DNA from: Methylophaga thalassica
GTDB taxonomy: Bacteria; Pseudomonadota; Gammaproteobacteria; Nitrosococcales; Methylophagaceae
Direction: 5' to 3'
DNA: 64,000 nucleotides
Assembly: GCF_030159795.1 (NCBI RefSeq)
Contig: NZ_BSND01000005.1
Location: forward strand, 496,001 to 560,000
Positions 29,846 to 39,621 of the stretch are shown piece by piece. Under the pieces are notes generated by a model. The model had not been told where the DNA came from, made no database searches, and saw only the letters and a program-made list of their open reading frames with translations. Made by a program: the position numbers and the translations under genes. The first letter of the stretch is position 1, and each line of letters opens with the position of its first letter.

Positions 29846-30481
29846 TTACGATGAAATACCGTGGCTTATCGCAAAGCGCATCAGTTCAGCTGTTTTGCTG
29901 ATATCTAGCTTACTTTTTATCTGGGTCAAATTGTTGGCCACCGTTTTATAACTGATTCCCAATACTTCAGAAATCTCCGTCATGCTCTTGCCTTCGCCCA
30001 ATAGTCGTAAAATTTCTAACTCACGGCGCGATAAATCACTCAGAGCACTGGTGCCTGCATCAATATTCAGCATGGCCAATTGTTGAGCCATGTCCGGACT
30101 TAAGTAAATTTTACCATCAAGCACTTTATTCACCGCTTCGACCAAGTGATCCGCCGCGTTGTTTTTAGTGATATAGCCTCTGGCGCCTGACTGCATGGCA
30201 CGTGATGCGAACACAGGATCTTCATGCATACTAAACATCAACACTTTGGCATCTTCACGGTTTGCTCTGATCCGTCTTAATACTTCCAGACCACCGACAC
30301 CTGGCAGCGTAATGTCAAGCAACACCATATCTGGCTGCGACTCCTGAAAGAGACGATAACCCTCTTCGCCAGTTTCAGCTTCGAGAACTGTAGCCGAGGG
30401 AATTTGTTGAATCAGTTGACGGCAACCTGCTCTGACTATCGGATGATCGTCCACTACCAAAATTGTTAATGCCTGTTTCAT
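29846..30481 (-). CDS. NarL/FixJ-family response regulator (RR5)
   Basis: About 211 residues: receiver domain (LVVDDHPIVRAG; phospho-acceptor in MVLLDITLPGVGG; K in GYITKNN) and a LuxR-type helix-turn-helix (LSRRELEILRLLGEGKSMTEISEVLGISYKTVANNL). The ATG at 30481 is preferred over the GTG at 30493 because AGGGTGA stands 8 bp before it. It pairs with the kinase just upstream and resembles the four regulators of the xoxF region. Confidence 0.9.
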   Translation of the reverse strand: MKQALTILVVDDHPIVRAGCRQLIQQIPSATVLEAETGEEGYRLFQESQPDMVLLDITLPGVGGLEVLRRIRANREDAKVLMFSMHEDPVFASRAMQSGARGYITKNNAADHLVEAVNKVLDGKIYLSPDMAQQLAMLNIDAGTSALSDLSRRELEILRLLGEGKSMTEISEVLGISYKTVANNLTQIKSKLDISKTAELMRFAISHGISS

Positions 30482-31820
30482 TTTTTGCTTCACCCTTTAA
30501 TGGAATCAACACCCGGACCTGTAAACCACGTCCTTCTTCCGTATCAAACGCTATACGACCACCGAGTGCTGACACCCTTTCTCGCATACCAATTAAACCA
30601 AAACCTTTGACCAGATTAGCATCCAGCCCCTTACCATCATCCGTTACAGCCACTTTGATGGTCTCTGTTTCCCGGCGTACTTCAACTTTGACATGACTGG
30701 CATGGGCATGGCGTACACAGTTGGTCGTACATTCCTGAACCAGACGGTAAATCGTTACCTGTAGTGTATCAGGCAGTGATTCAAATTCACCGACAAAGTC
30801 CCACTCCCAGTCAATTTCCGGCTGACGCTCACGCCAGTTGTGCAACATATCTCTTAATGCTTCTGTTAAACCTAAATCATCCAGCGTCATCGGACGCAGT
30901 CGGCTTAACATTTTCCTGACTAAAGATTGAATATGATTAGTAATCGTTTTTACAGAGCCTACTTTTTCTTCGATCTCGATCAGATGATTTTCGCCAGCAA
31001 TTCGCTCAATTTCACCTAAATCAACGCGAATCCCGAATAAACATGGCGCTAACTCATCATGAAGTTCTCTTGCCAAATCGCGCTGTTGAGATTCCTGTAA
31101 GCTGAGCATATTACCGGCAAGTGCATGATTTTCTGCCATGGTTTTTTCTAACACGCTGGCCATATGATTAAAGCGGATCTGAATGGGATTCAACTCTTTT
31201 ACAGCAGAAGTATCCACCCGTGCTGTAAAGTCGCCTTGTTCAAGATGCCCCAGCGCATCTGACAGTTGTGATAACGGCCTTAAACCTTGACGTAAAGCCA
31301 GATAAATTAAACTCAAAATCAGTAATAAGAAGAACACACCCAGCCAAAATAAGGTTTGGATATCCTGCCAGACTTCGGTGACTTCATCACTGGGATCAGC
31401 CTCTACCACCAGATAACCATAAGATTTACTGCCTTTGGTAATTAATCGTCGGAAAGCGACGGCTTCAGGCTCCATCATTCGAATAAACCAGTCCGGTGCA
31501 TCGGGTTTATTAAAAAAGCCGGTTTGATCTTCCTGTCCAATCAACGGTTCGCCATGCATATCTTCAAACCAGGCACGAATATGACGGGTATGTCTGACAC
31601 TATCGACAATCAGCGTCAATCGCTCACTCAGATCATTAGAAAAACGTAATGTCGGGAGCGCATTTACCAGCAAACCTTTAGCCAGCTGCGTACTGGAGGC
31701 CATTTCCTGGGCAAGCGCTAATCTGGCGTTTTGCACCATAAAATAACCGGCAGCAGCGAAGTTAATCAGCAAAATAATGCTGACTATTATTAGTAATCGT
31801 AGTTTTAAACTCATGATCAT
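30375..31820 (-). CDS. NarL-type sensor histidine kinase (HK5)
   Basis: A 481-residue membrane kinase: helix 1 about 8-28, a periplasmic sensor of about 130 residues, helix 2 about 160-182, HAMP, a HisKA_3 dimerisation domain with phospho-histidine in ARELHDELAPCLFGIR, and HATPase with DDGKGLDAN and GFGLIGMRERV. The kinase fold is complete near residue 445, yet the frame runs on for about 107 bp inside the regulator gene, giving a serine-rich tail. It is divergent from hemL. Signal unknown. Confidence 0.88.
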   Translation of the reverse strand: MIMSLKLRLLIIVSIILLINFAAAGYFMVQNARLALAQEMASSTQLAKGLLVNALPTLRFSNDLSERLTLIVDSVRHTRHIRAWFEDMHGEPLIGQEDQTGFFNKPDAPDWFIRMMEPEAVAFRRLITKGSKSYGYLVVEADPSDEVTEVWQDIQTLFWLGVFFLLLILSLIYLALRQGLRPLSQLSDALGHLEQGDFTARVDTSAVKELNPIQIRFNHMASVLEKTMAENHALAGNMLSLQESQQRDLARELHDELAPCLFGIRVDLGEIERIAGENHLIEIEEKVGSVKTITNHIQSLVRKMLSRLRPMTLDDLGLTEALRDMLHNWRERQPEIDWEWDFVGEFESLPDTLQVTIYRLVQECTTNCVRHAHASHVKVEVRRETETIKVAVTDDGKGLDANLVKGFGLIGMRERVSALGGRIAFDTEEGRGLQVRVLIPLKGEAKNETGINNFGSGRSSDSQSRLPSTDSTNSLGYSSRS

Positions 31821-31886
31821 CAGTACAATAGATGAGATAAGTTTAGAATTATCGCACAGTTACAACGGAGACGATTAGGAAACAGC

Positions 31887-33167
31887 ATGCAAAATAATCA
31901 CGACTTGTTCCAACAGGCCCAAAAACATATTCCAGGTGGCGTCAACTCGCCCGTCCGCGCATTTAAAGGTGTGGGTGGGGATCCCGTATTTTTCCGCGAA
32001 GGAAAAGGCGCATGGCTGACAGATGCGACAGGGAAAAAATATGTGGACTATATTGGTTCCTGGGGGCCGATGATTGTCGGTCATGCACACCAGGAAGTGA
32101 TTGATGCTGTCAAAGAGGCGGTTAATCATGGTTTAGGTTTTGGTGCACCGACAGAAATTGAAACAACCATGGCCGACTTAGTCTGTGAACTTGTTCCATC
32201 AATGGAGTTAGTTCGTATGGTGAGCTCTGGGACTGAAGCCACGATGAGCGCCATTCGTTTAGCACGTGGTTACACCGGTCGTGACAAAATCGTCAAATTT
32301 GAAGGTTGTTATCACGGCCATGCCGATTCATTATTAGTGAAAGCAGGCTCAGGGGCTTTAACTCTAGGTGTGCCCTCTTCTGCAGGTGTGCCAGCCTCAT
32401 TAGCTGAACACACACTGACATTACGTTATAACGACTTAGAGTCCGTCAAAGCCTGTTTCAAAGAAGCCGGTGATCAGATTGCCTGCATTATTATTGAACC
32501 TGTTGCCGGTAATATGAACTGTATTCCACCTGTTCCCGGATTTCTGCAAGGGCTTAGAGAAATCTGCGATGAATATGGTGCGGTACTGATTTTTGATGAA
32601 GTGATGACCGGATTCCGTGTTGCACTGGGTGGTGCGCAAGCGCATTACAATATCACCCCGGACTTAACGACCTTTGGCAAGATTATTGGTGGTGGTCTGC
32701 CAGTAGGTGCATTTGGTGGCAAACGTGAAGTGATGGAATATATCGCACCGCTCGGCCCCGTTTACCAGGCGGGCACTTTATCAGGTAACCCTATCGCCAT
32801 GGCTGCCGGACTGACAACGTTAAAACTGATTCAGGCGTCTGGATTTCACGATGCATTAACAAAAACCACCGAAACTTTAGTCTCAGGTTTACAGGAACTG
32901 GCTGATAAAGCGGGTATTCCAATGACAACGAACCAAGTTGGCGGTATGTTTGGTTTATTCTTTACCGAAGACAGCCAAGTGAACTACTACGAGCAAGTTG
33001 TGGCTTGTGATCAGGAGCGTTTCAAACACTTCTTCCACTTAATGCTTAACAATGGCGTCTATCTGGCGCCCTCAGCATTTGAAGCCGGTTTTGTCTCTGC
33101 TGCCCATGGCGAACAAGAAATCGAGCATACCTTATCAGCAGCAAAAGCCACTTTCGCTGCCTTATAA
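31887..33167 (+). CDS. hemL: glutamate-1-semialdehyde 2,1-aminomutase
   Basis: Makes 5-aminolevulinate from glutamate-1-semialdehyde, the committed step of the C5 haem/porphyrin route. The 426-residue PLP enzyme has the motifs [36 protein letters not shown] and the PLP lysine in [18 protein letters not shown]. It has its own promoter region divergent from HK5 and a hairpin after it. Confidence 0.97.
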   Translation: MQNNHDLFQQAQKHIPGGVNSPVRAFKGVGGDPVFFREGKGAWLTDATGKKYVDYIGSWGPMIVGHAHQEVIDAVKEAVNHGLGFGAPTEIETTMADLVCELVPSMELVRMVSSGTEATMSAIRLARGYTGRDKIVKFEGCYHGHADSLLVKAGSGALTLGVPSSAGVPASLAEHTLTLRYNDLESVKACFKEAGDQIACIIIEPVAGNMNCIPPVPGFLQGLREICDEYGAVLIFDEVMTGFRVALGGAQAHYNITPDLTTFGKIIGGGLPVGAFGGKREVMEYIAPLGPVYQAGTLSGNPIAMAAGLTTLKLIQASGFHDALTKTTETLVSGLQELADKAGIPMTTNQVGGMFGLFFTEDSQVNYYEQVVACDQERFKHFFHLMLNNGVYLAPSAFEAGFVSAAHGEQEIEHTLSAAKATFAAL

Positions 33168-33182
33168 ATCACCATTACCGTT

Positions 33183-33219
33183 ACAAAGCCATACATGCTC
33201 AGCAGATGTATGGCTTTGT
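33183..33219 (+). terminator. hairpin after hemL
   Basis: ACAAAGCCATACAT pairs with ATGTATGGCTTTGT around a short loop. The stem is long and perfect but the following T run is poor (TACGTT), so it may act by stabilising the hemL 3' end as much as by termination. Confidence 0.6.
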
Positions 33220-33272
33220 ACGTTAAGATGGTATATATCCCATCTATACAAATCTAAGATATTGAATTAACT

Positions 33273-34721
33273 ATGAATACGCTTTACTGGCATGACTATG
33301 AAACTTCTGGCACGGATCCCCGTTATGACAGACCTTTGCAGTTTGCCGGTATTCGTACAGACGAAGATCTTAATATCATCGGCGAGCCGTTGATGATTTA
33401 TTGCAAACCCGCCAATGACTTTTTGCCCCATCCTCAAGCCTCTTTAATCACGGGTATTACCCCACAAAAAGCTCAGCAGGAAGGTTTAACAGAAGCCGAG
33501 TTCATTGCACGTATTCATGCCGAACTCGCAGAACCCGGCACGTGTGGCGTTGGTTATAACAGCTTGCGCTTTGATGATGAGTTCACACGCTTTAGTTTGT
33601 TCCGTAATTTTTATGATGCCTATGCCCGTGAATGGCAAAACGGTAATTCCCGTTGGGACATTATCGATATGGTCAGACTCACCCGAGCTTTACGACCAGA
33701 AGGCATCAACTGGCCGGATCATGATGATGGCAAACCCAGTTTCCGCCTGGAACATTTAACAGCCGCAAACAATATCGAACAAATCGGTGCTCATGATGCC
33801 TTAGTCGACGTTTATGCGACGATAGAAATTGCCAAGCTCATCAAAAATGCCCAACCCAAATTATTTGATTACGTTTACCAGAATCGTCGCAAAAACAATA
33901 TTGCCCCGCTGCTCAATATCCATGACAGAACTCCGGTCATTCATGTGTCGAGAATGTATCCGAGTGAATATTGTGGCACTGCACTGGTTGTGCCCTTAGC
34001 AAAAGATCCAACTAATCCTAATGGGGTTATTGTCTACGACTGCCGTTATGATCCCACCGATCTGATTGAGCTTGATGCAGAGACATTACAGCAACGTTTA
34101 TTTACCCCCTCAGTCGATCTGGCTGAAGGTATTCAACGACCGGCCCTCAAAACCATTCATATCAATAAATGCCCAGTGGTTGTGCCGGCAGCGACGTTAA
34201 ATGAGGATGCCGCAAAACGCTTAGATATTGATCGTGCCCAGCATCAACGTCACCTGGACATGTTGAATGCGGCAGGTGATTTAAACGAAAAGCTGTCACA
34301 GATTTTTACACCTAAACCATTTGATCCGGTCGCTGATCCTGATGCCAGTCTCTACAGCGGTGGTTTTTTCAGTGACAATGATAAACGCAAGATGGAGCTT
34401 ATTCGTTCAGCTGAGCCGGATATGTTAAAAACATTATCTATCCCTTTTGAAGACTCGCGTCTGGCCGAGATGTTATTCCGTTATCGTGCTCGTAACTGGC
34501 CTGATTCCTTGACTGAAGATGAACAAGATCAATGGCTGCAATATCGTCAGCAACGACTGGCAGATGAGACACCAGACGCTATTCTTAACTTCTCAAGGTT
34601 TTATTCAGCGCTTGCTGAAGCAAAGCAACAAGATTTGCCTGAACAAAAACAAAAAGTTCTGGCTGAACTCACCCACTACGCCAGCCAATTAGCTGCTGAA
34701 CTTGGTTACCAAGCGAACTAA
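33273..34721 (+). CDS. sbcB: exodeoxyribonuclease I
   Basis: A 3'-5' single-strand DNA exonuclease used in recombination and mismatch repair. The 482-residue protein has the DEDD first acidic pair in WHDYETSGTDP, the second acidic stretch GYNSLRFDDEFTR and IGAHDALVDVYATIEIA as the third, followed by the SH3-like and C-terminal helical regions of the family. It runs 1 bp before the next gene, so the two form an operon. Confidence 0.95.
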   Translation: MNTLYWHDYETSGTDPRYDRPLQFAGIRTDEDLNIIGEPLMIYCKPANDFLPHPQASLITGITPQKAQQEGLTEAEFIARIHAELAEPGTCGVGYNSLRFDDEFTRFSLFRNFYDAYAREWQNGNSRWDIIDMVRLTRALRPEGINWPDHDDGKPSFRLEHLTAANNIEQIGAHDALVDVYATIEIAKLIKNAQPKLFDYVYQNRRKNNIAPLLNIHDRTPVIHVSRMYPSEYCGTALVVPLAKDPTNPNGVIVYDCRYDPTDLIELDAETLQQRLFTPSVDLAEGIQRPALKTIHINKCPVVVPAATLNEDAAKRLDIDRAQHQRHLDMLNAAGDLNEKLSQIFTPKPFDPVADPDASLYSGGFFSDNDKRKMELIRSAEPDMLKTLSIPFEDSRLAEMLFRYRARNWPDSLTEDEQDQWLQYRQQRLADETPDAILNFSRFYSALAEAKQQDLPEQKQKVLAELTHYASQLAAELGYQAN

Positions 34722-34722
34722 T

Positions 34723-36234
34723 ATGACTCAGCAAGTCGACATTCTACTTACTACCCTTAATGCGCGTTATATGCATTCAGCATTTGGGCTGCGCTATCTT
34801 CTCGCCAATATGGAAGAACTGGCGTCCAAAACTAAAATGCTCGAGTTCACCATTCAGGAACAGACACTGAATATCGCCGAGCAGCTATTGCAGTATCAAC
34901 CTAAAATTATCGGATTTAGTGTCTATATCTGGAATATTCGTGAAATCAGCGACATTGTCACCGTCATTAAACAAATCTCACCCGACACCGTTATCGTGCT
35001 TGGTGGGCCGGAAGTCGGCCATTACCCGGATGTACCGGATATCTGTGCATTAGCTGATTTTGTGATCAGTGGGCCGGGTGAAAAAAGCTTTCGAGAGCTG
35101 TGCCGCCAAATTTTAGACAAGGCACGGCCTGAAACAAAATATATTGATGGTATCGCTACTGAGTTAGCTGAATTACAATTGCCCTACCACCTCTACAATG
35201 AAGAAGATATTCGTAACCGGCTGATTTATGTCGAAGCGTCTCGTGGTTGCCCGTTTAAGTGCGAATTCTGTTTATCGGCATTAGATAAAACAGCTACCGC
35301 CTTCCCGCTGGAATCATTCCTGGCTGAAATGGACGCATTGTGGCAACGCGGCGTTCGTAACTTTAAATTTATTGATCGCACTTTCAACCTGAAGGTCTCC
35401 ACCAGTATTCGTATTCTGGAATTTTTCCTTGAACGAATGACGGATGATTTATATCTCCACTTTGAAGTGGTGCCTGATAATCTGCCTGATAAATTGAAAG
35501 AGGCGCTGAAACGTTTCCCACCCAATAGTCTGCAATTTGAAATTGGTATTCAGACTTTTGACAGCGATATTCAAACTCTTATCAGCCGTAAACAAAACAA
35601 TGATAAAACCCGAGAGAATATTCGCTGGTTGAGGGAACATACTGGTGCTCACTTACACACCGATCTGATTTTTGGTCTGCCCTCTGACTCGCTGGATAAT
35701 TTTGCTGAGAGTTTTAATCAATTGGTCGCTCTGAACCCGCATGAAATTCAGCTAGGCATTCTGAAACGGCTGCGTGGTGCGCCACTTAATCGTCATAATG
35801 AAAACTTCGCTTTAAACTATAATCCACAAGCGCCGTATAATATTTTATCGACCAGCAGCGTCGATTTTATGACGATGCAACGGGTAAATCGCTTTGCACG
35901 ATTCTGGGATATGATTGGCAATTCCGGCCGCTTTATTAATACGCTGCCACTTATCCTGGCTGACGATGCATTTCTCCGCTTTATGCTTGTGTCTGACCGG
36001 CTTTTTGAAATAAGTGGCAGCACCTGGAAAATCGCACTCAAACGATTATTTGAACTGCTCTTTGTCGTGTTAACTGAGGATTTAGCGATTGATGAACAGA
36101 CAGTCAAAGATCACCTAAAACTTGATTACGCTCGAGCAGGTGTTAAAGGTATTTTGGACTACGAGAACTTACCAAGCCTGAATAAGCCGGCAAAAGCCGG
36201 GGTGGCCAATAAGCGTCAGCGCTATCATGGCTAA
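34723..36234 (+). CDS. B12-binding radical SAM protein (DUF4080-like)
   Basis: About 503 residues: an N-terminal cobalamin-binding-type domain (about 1-135), a radical SAM core with CPFKCEFC (three cysteines for the [4Fe-4S] cluster) and a C-terminal DUF4080-like region. The ATG at 34723 directly after the sbcB stop is preferred to the in-frame GTG-like extension at 34702. Members are uncharacterised; RNA, lipid or peptide modification cannot be told apart here. Confidence 0.85.
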   Translation: MTQQVDILLTTLNARYMHSAFGLRYLLANMEELASKTKMLEFTIQEQTLNIAEQLLQYQPKIIGFSVYIWNIREISDIVTVIKQISPDTVIVLGGPEVGHYPDVPDICALADFVISGPGEKSFRELCRQILDKARPETKYIDGIATELAELQLPYHLYNEEDIRNRLIYVEASRGCPFKCEFCLSALDKTATAFPLESFLAEMDALWQRGVRNFKFIDRTFNLKVSTSIRILEFFLERMTDDLYLHFEVVPDNLPDKLKEALKRFPPNSLQFEIGIQTFDSDIQTLISRKQNNDKTRENIRWLREHTGAHLHTDLIFGLPSDSLDNFAESFNQLVALNPHEIQLGILKRLRGAPLNRHNENFALNYNPQAPYNILSTSSVDFMTMQRVNRFARFWDMIGNSGRFINTLPLILADDAFLRFMLVSDRLFEISGSTWKIALKRLFELLFVVLTEDLAIDEQTVKDHLKLDYARAGVKGILDYENLPSLNKPAKAGVANKRQRYHG

Positions 36235-36311
36235 AACTGACTGAACGAAAATGCTTGCAGCACTTTTCAATTTAATCATACATGCGCTCATAAAGGGATG
36301 AGAGACAAGCT

Positions 36312-36527
36312 ATGACCAGACAATCCAACGCATCTCAACAAGTCATTGCCAGCCCTTGTCTGCGGAAATGTTGCCTGGATGAACGCGATGTCTGTTTGGG
36401 CTGCTATCGCCGGATTGATGAAATCACTGGCTGGGCAGCCATGGATAACACGGCAAAATTACAAACACTGGAACGTTGTCAGCAACGCAGACAGTTACGT
36501 TTAGCACAAAAAAGAAAAACTAAATAA
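36312..36527 (+). CDS. DUF1289 cysteine-rich protein
   Basis: A 71-residue protein with the DUF1289 pattern SPCLRKCCLDERDVCLGCYRRIDEITGW, whose spaced cysteines suggest metal or Fe-S binding. Function unknown. Its last 8 bp overlap the convergent isochorismatase gene. Confidence 0.85.
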   Translation: MTRQSNASQQVIASPCLRKCCLDERDVCLGCYRRIDEITGWAAMDNTAKLQTLERCQQRRQLRLAQKRKTK

Positions 36528-37086
36528 TCAGTTTTGAGAGGGTTTTAAACTGAGGGTGACGGGCATCACCAAGACACTCAAATAACAGTGACTCGATATT
36601 GGTAATCACTGCTCCGGCATCACGAAGTCTGTTTAAGGCACTCTGATAGTGTTTGTTATCACGTGAACATACCGCTTCTTCTATCACAAAAACCTCAAAC
36701 CCTTGCTTAAGCAGATCCAATGCTGTCTGCAATATGCAGATATGCGTTTCCATGCCAGTTAAAAATACTTGCTGATATTCAGATTGCTTTAGCACAGCAG
36801 CAATACCATCGACTTGCCAGGCTGAAAACTGTGTTTTTTCAAAAACAGATGTATTCGCTGGTAAAACCTCCTGAATACCTGCCACTGTATGTCCTAAACC
36901 GTTGGGATACTGCTCAGTCACTAACACAGGTAAAGCCAGCACATCAGCCGCAGCAAGCAGAGTCTGCACAGAGGTTTGAATCAGTTGCTGCTGCTCTTGT
37001 GGCATGGCTGACAGAAGTCGATCCTGAATATCGACTACTATCAGCACGCCCTTTTCAGCACTGGCTATAGATAAGGCTTTACTCAC
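36520..37086 (-). CDS. isochorismatase-family cysteine hydrolase
   Basis: A 188-residue cytosolic hydrolase. The catalytic triad is visible: D19 (VVDIQDRLL), K84 (FEKTQFSAW) and C117 (GMETHICILQTA). It is closest in length and pattern to the YcaC-like group and not to nicotinamidase. Substrate unknown. It abuts the tolC stop. Confidence 0.85.
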   Translation of the reverse strand: MSKALSIASAEKGVLIVVDIQDRLLSAMPQEQQQLIQTSVQTLLAAADVLALPVLVTEQYPNGLGHTVAGIQEVLPANTSVFEKTQFSAWQVDGIAAVLKQSEYQQVFLTGMETHICILQTALDLLKQGFEVFVIEEAVCSRDNKHYQSALNRLRDAGAVITNIESLLFECLGDARHPQFKTLSKLII

Positions 37087-38409
37087 TTAGGAAGTGCCTT
37101 TACCCAGCCAGTTATTAATATCAACCAAATCATTCACACTCAAAATACCGGCGGCTTGTTTCAATCGCAGTGTATCCAGAATGTAATCATAACGAGAACG
37201 TGCATAATCACGTTTTGCACTGAACAGATTACGACGTGCATTAAGAACATCAACGGTTGTCCGTGTACCCACATCATAGCCAGCTTCTGTCGACTCTAAT
37301 GCTTTTTGGTTTGAAACCACCGCTTGTTTAAGCGCTGTAACACGGCTAATTCCAGACATCACTCCATTATAGGACTCACGTGTTTGCCTGGTCACGGCAC
37401 GACGTTGTTGTTCTTCAACCTGCATGGTTTCGTCTAGACGATGACCTGCTTCACGTGTCCTGGATGATACTGCGCCACCTGAGTAGATTGGCAGATTGAA
37501 CTCAAGACCAACACTTTCATTTGATGAATTACTCCGACCATAAATACCATCGCTATCAGAGCTGTAGCTCTTCTGGGCCACAATACCTAATGACGGATAG
37601 TGACCGCTGCGTTGCAACTCAATTGTCTGTTTTGCAGCTTCAACATTGATATTCGCAAGTAATAAAGACGGATTCTGCGAAATCGCTGTTTCGCTCCAGG
37701 CATCAATGCTTGCAGGTTCAGGTTTTACCAGTGGTGACTCACCATAGAGTCCGACCAGATCATCAATATACTTGCCTGCTGTTTCACGCAATTGTTCCTG
37801 CGCATTAGCCAGGTCATTTTGAGCCTGAATCACTCTCGCATTCGCCAAATCATAAGCTGCTTGTGATTCAGTGATATCGGTAATCGTCGCCATGCCAACA
37901 TCAAAACGCTGTTGCATTTGTTCTAACTGTTTAGCAATGGCTTCTCGTTCTGCCAAAGCAAACGTTAGATCATCCTGTGCGCCCAATACACCAAAATAGC
38001 GTTCTGCAACGCGTAATGTTAGAGATTGTTCAGCAATAGTGTAACTGGCATCAGCCCCTTTCATGGCGATTTCAGCCTGGGTTTTCTGCACAAAATTCTC
38101 ACGTTTATAAACTGACTGAGTCAGGCTTAACGTATAGCCATGACTTGTATAGTCTGTGTTACCGGTAAAAAGACGTGATGATGAATCTAACCAGGTTTTA
38201 CTTTCATTCGCCGATAGACCAACCTGTGGCAAAAAGTTAGCAATAGCTTGATCATCCAGTTCACCAACAGCTTGACGGGATGCGGCTTCTGCTAAAAGCT
38301 GTGGATCACTATTAAGAGATAATTTGTATACATCTAATAAATCTTCAGCCCAAACAGAGCTAGAAAATAATGCCGAAGCAATCAATGCGCCTAACGCAAT
38401 TTTTTTCAT
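37087..38409 (-). CDS. tolC: TolC-type outer-membrane efflux protein
   Basis: A 440-residue exported protein (signal peptide to about residue 21, SSVWAEDLLDVYKLSL), with two OEP repeats of long helices forming the trans-periplasmic channel. GTRTTVDVLNARRNLFSAKRDYARSRYDYIL is the conserved second repeat. It follows a rhodanese and a Pcm-like gene, a frequent order in gammaproteobacteria. It could serve several exporters. Confidence 0.93.
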   Translation of the reverse strand: MKKIALGALIASALFSSSVWAEDLLDVYKLSLNSDPQLLAEAASRQAVGELDDQAIANFLPQVGLSANESKTWLDSSSRLFTGNTDYTSHGYTLSLTQSVYKRENFVQKTQAEIAMKGADASYTIAEQSLTLRVAERYFGVLGAQDDLTFALAEREAIAKQLEQMQQRFDVGMATITDITESQAAYDLANARVIQAQNDLANAQEQLRETAGKYIDDLVGLYGESPLVKPEPASIDAWSETAISQNPSLLLANINVEAAKQTIELQRSGHYPSLGIVAQKSYSSDSDGIYGRSNSSNESVGLEFNLPIYSGGAVSSRTREAGHRLDETMQVEEQQRRAVTRQTRESYNGVMSGISRVTALKQAVVSNQKALESTEAGYDVGTRTTVDVLNARRNLFSAKRDYARSRYDYILDTLRLKQAAGILSVNDLVDINNWLGKGTS

Positions 38410-38449
38410 TTTCCTTCCTTAGGAGTCATTCAGATGATAGTATTCAATA

Positions 38450-38773
38450 TTAATATGTCGACATTGTAGTATCGACATTAACTGCCCAGCCATTCATACC
38501 ACCATCAAGATTAATCACATCATTAAAACCAACGTGTTCAAGAAACTGCCCGACCTGGGCACTTCGTTTTCCGCTACGACAAATAATCGCAACCGTTTTA
38601 TTCTGATAAGGTCCTAACTCTTCCAGACGCGCAGGAATCTCGTTCATCGGAATGTGCATTGCCCCTTCAATCATGCCGTGAACCAATTCATGGCTTTCAC
38701 GAACATCAATCATTACCGGTGGCGCTTCACTTAATAACAAAGTGCTAAATTCAGTGGCGGTCATTTGTTTCAT
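38450..38773 (-). CDS. single-domain rhodanese
   Basis: A 107-residue sulfurtransferase-type protein with catalytic C65 in the loop CRSGKRSA and the substrate motif MIDVRESHEL. It moves sulfane sulfur to acceptors, partner unknown. It is 14 bp after the Pcm-like gene. Confidence 0.9.
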   Translation of the reverse strand: MKQMTATEFSTLLLSEAPPVMIDVRESHELVHGMIEGAMHIPMNEIPARLEELGPYQNKTVAIICRSGKRSAQVGQFLEHVGFNDVINLDGGMNGWAVNVDTTMSTY

Positions 38774-38787
38774 GTTTTTACTCTGGC

Positions 38788-39444
38788 TTAGAATTCAAAT
38801 TGTTGGATTGGTTCACCGTTAATCATGTAGGGAATAACGGTCTCAAATAAAAATTTTGGCTGCCATTCTCTTTCATTCATTCGTGTGATTAATTGAACCG
38901 ACATAGCAGGCGCTGTGCCTGTGACTATCAATAATTTCCCACCAACTTTCAGACTTTGTAAATAGTCATCAGGGATCTGTGCACAGGCAGCCGTAATAAC
39001 AATTGTGTCAACACGCTCAACTAACGGCCATCCCTGGCTGGCATCACCAACAGTTAACGTGACATTTCTGATATCTGCTTTAGCTAAGCGTTTAGCTGCT
39101 AACTCAGATAAATCAGCATAATATTCAACGGAAATAACGTGATTCGAGAGTTTAGCCAGTAATGCTGTGAAATAGCCTGATCCGGTTCCTATTTCCAACA
39201 CATTTGTTTCAGGTGTTAAGTCAAGCGCCTGTAAAAAACGACCTTCCAATATAGGCGTTAACATACATTGCTCATAAGCAATGGTTAGCATTGTATCGGC
39301 ATACGCCATGCCCACCGAATCCTCGTCAACAAAGTCCGCCCTGGCAACATCTGACATCACAGCTAAAACAGTGTCATTCAGGACTTCACTAGGACGAACT
39401 TGTTGAATGACCATATTGGTATGAGCATGATTTAGCGAAGACAC
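38788..39444 (-). CDS. Pcm-like SAM methyltransferase
   Basis: A 218-residue paralogue of protein-L-isoaspartate methyltransferase with EIGTGSGYFTALLAKL for SAM binding. It lacks the normal Pcm substrate motif (here QQVRPSEVLNDTVL in the N-terminus, the form seen next to tolC and rhodanese genes). True isoaspartate repair activity is uncertain. The 177-bp gap upstream (39445-39621) shows nothing clear. Confidence 0.85.
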   Translation of the reverse strand: MSSLNHAHTNMVIQQVRPSEVLNDTVLAVMSDVARADFVDEDSVGMAYADTMLTIAYEQCMLTPILEGRFLQALDLTPETNVLEIGTGSGYFTALLAKLSNHVISVEYYADLSELAAKRLAKADIRNVTLTVGDASQGWPLVERVDTIVITAACAQIPDDYLQSLKVGGKLLIVTGTAPAMSVQLITRMNEREWQPKFLFETVIPYMINGEPIQQFEF

Positions 39445-39621
39445 ATGTTGCCCCTATTATTGAGCTATGGCAGTTAGGAGACTAAGGATAAGTGCTTTCT
39501 TATATAGGTGCAACCATAGAGGAAATAGGGGAATATTAATATATGCTAATTCTGTGTTTTATTGTCAGATATGGATAAGCATAGACATCTACCCCATCAA
39601 GTCTGGCGCACTTAATTCGGT

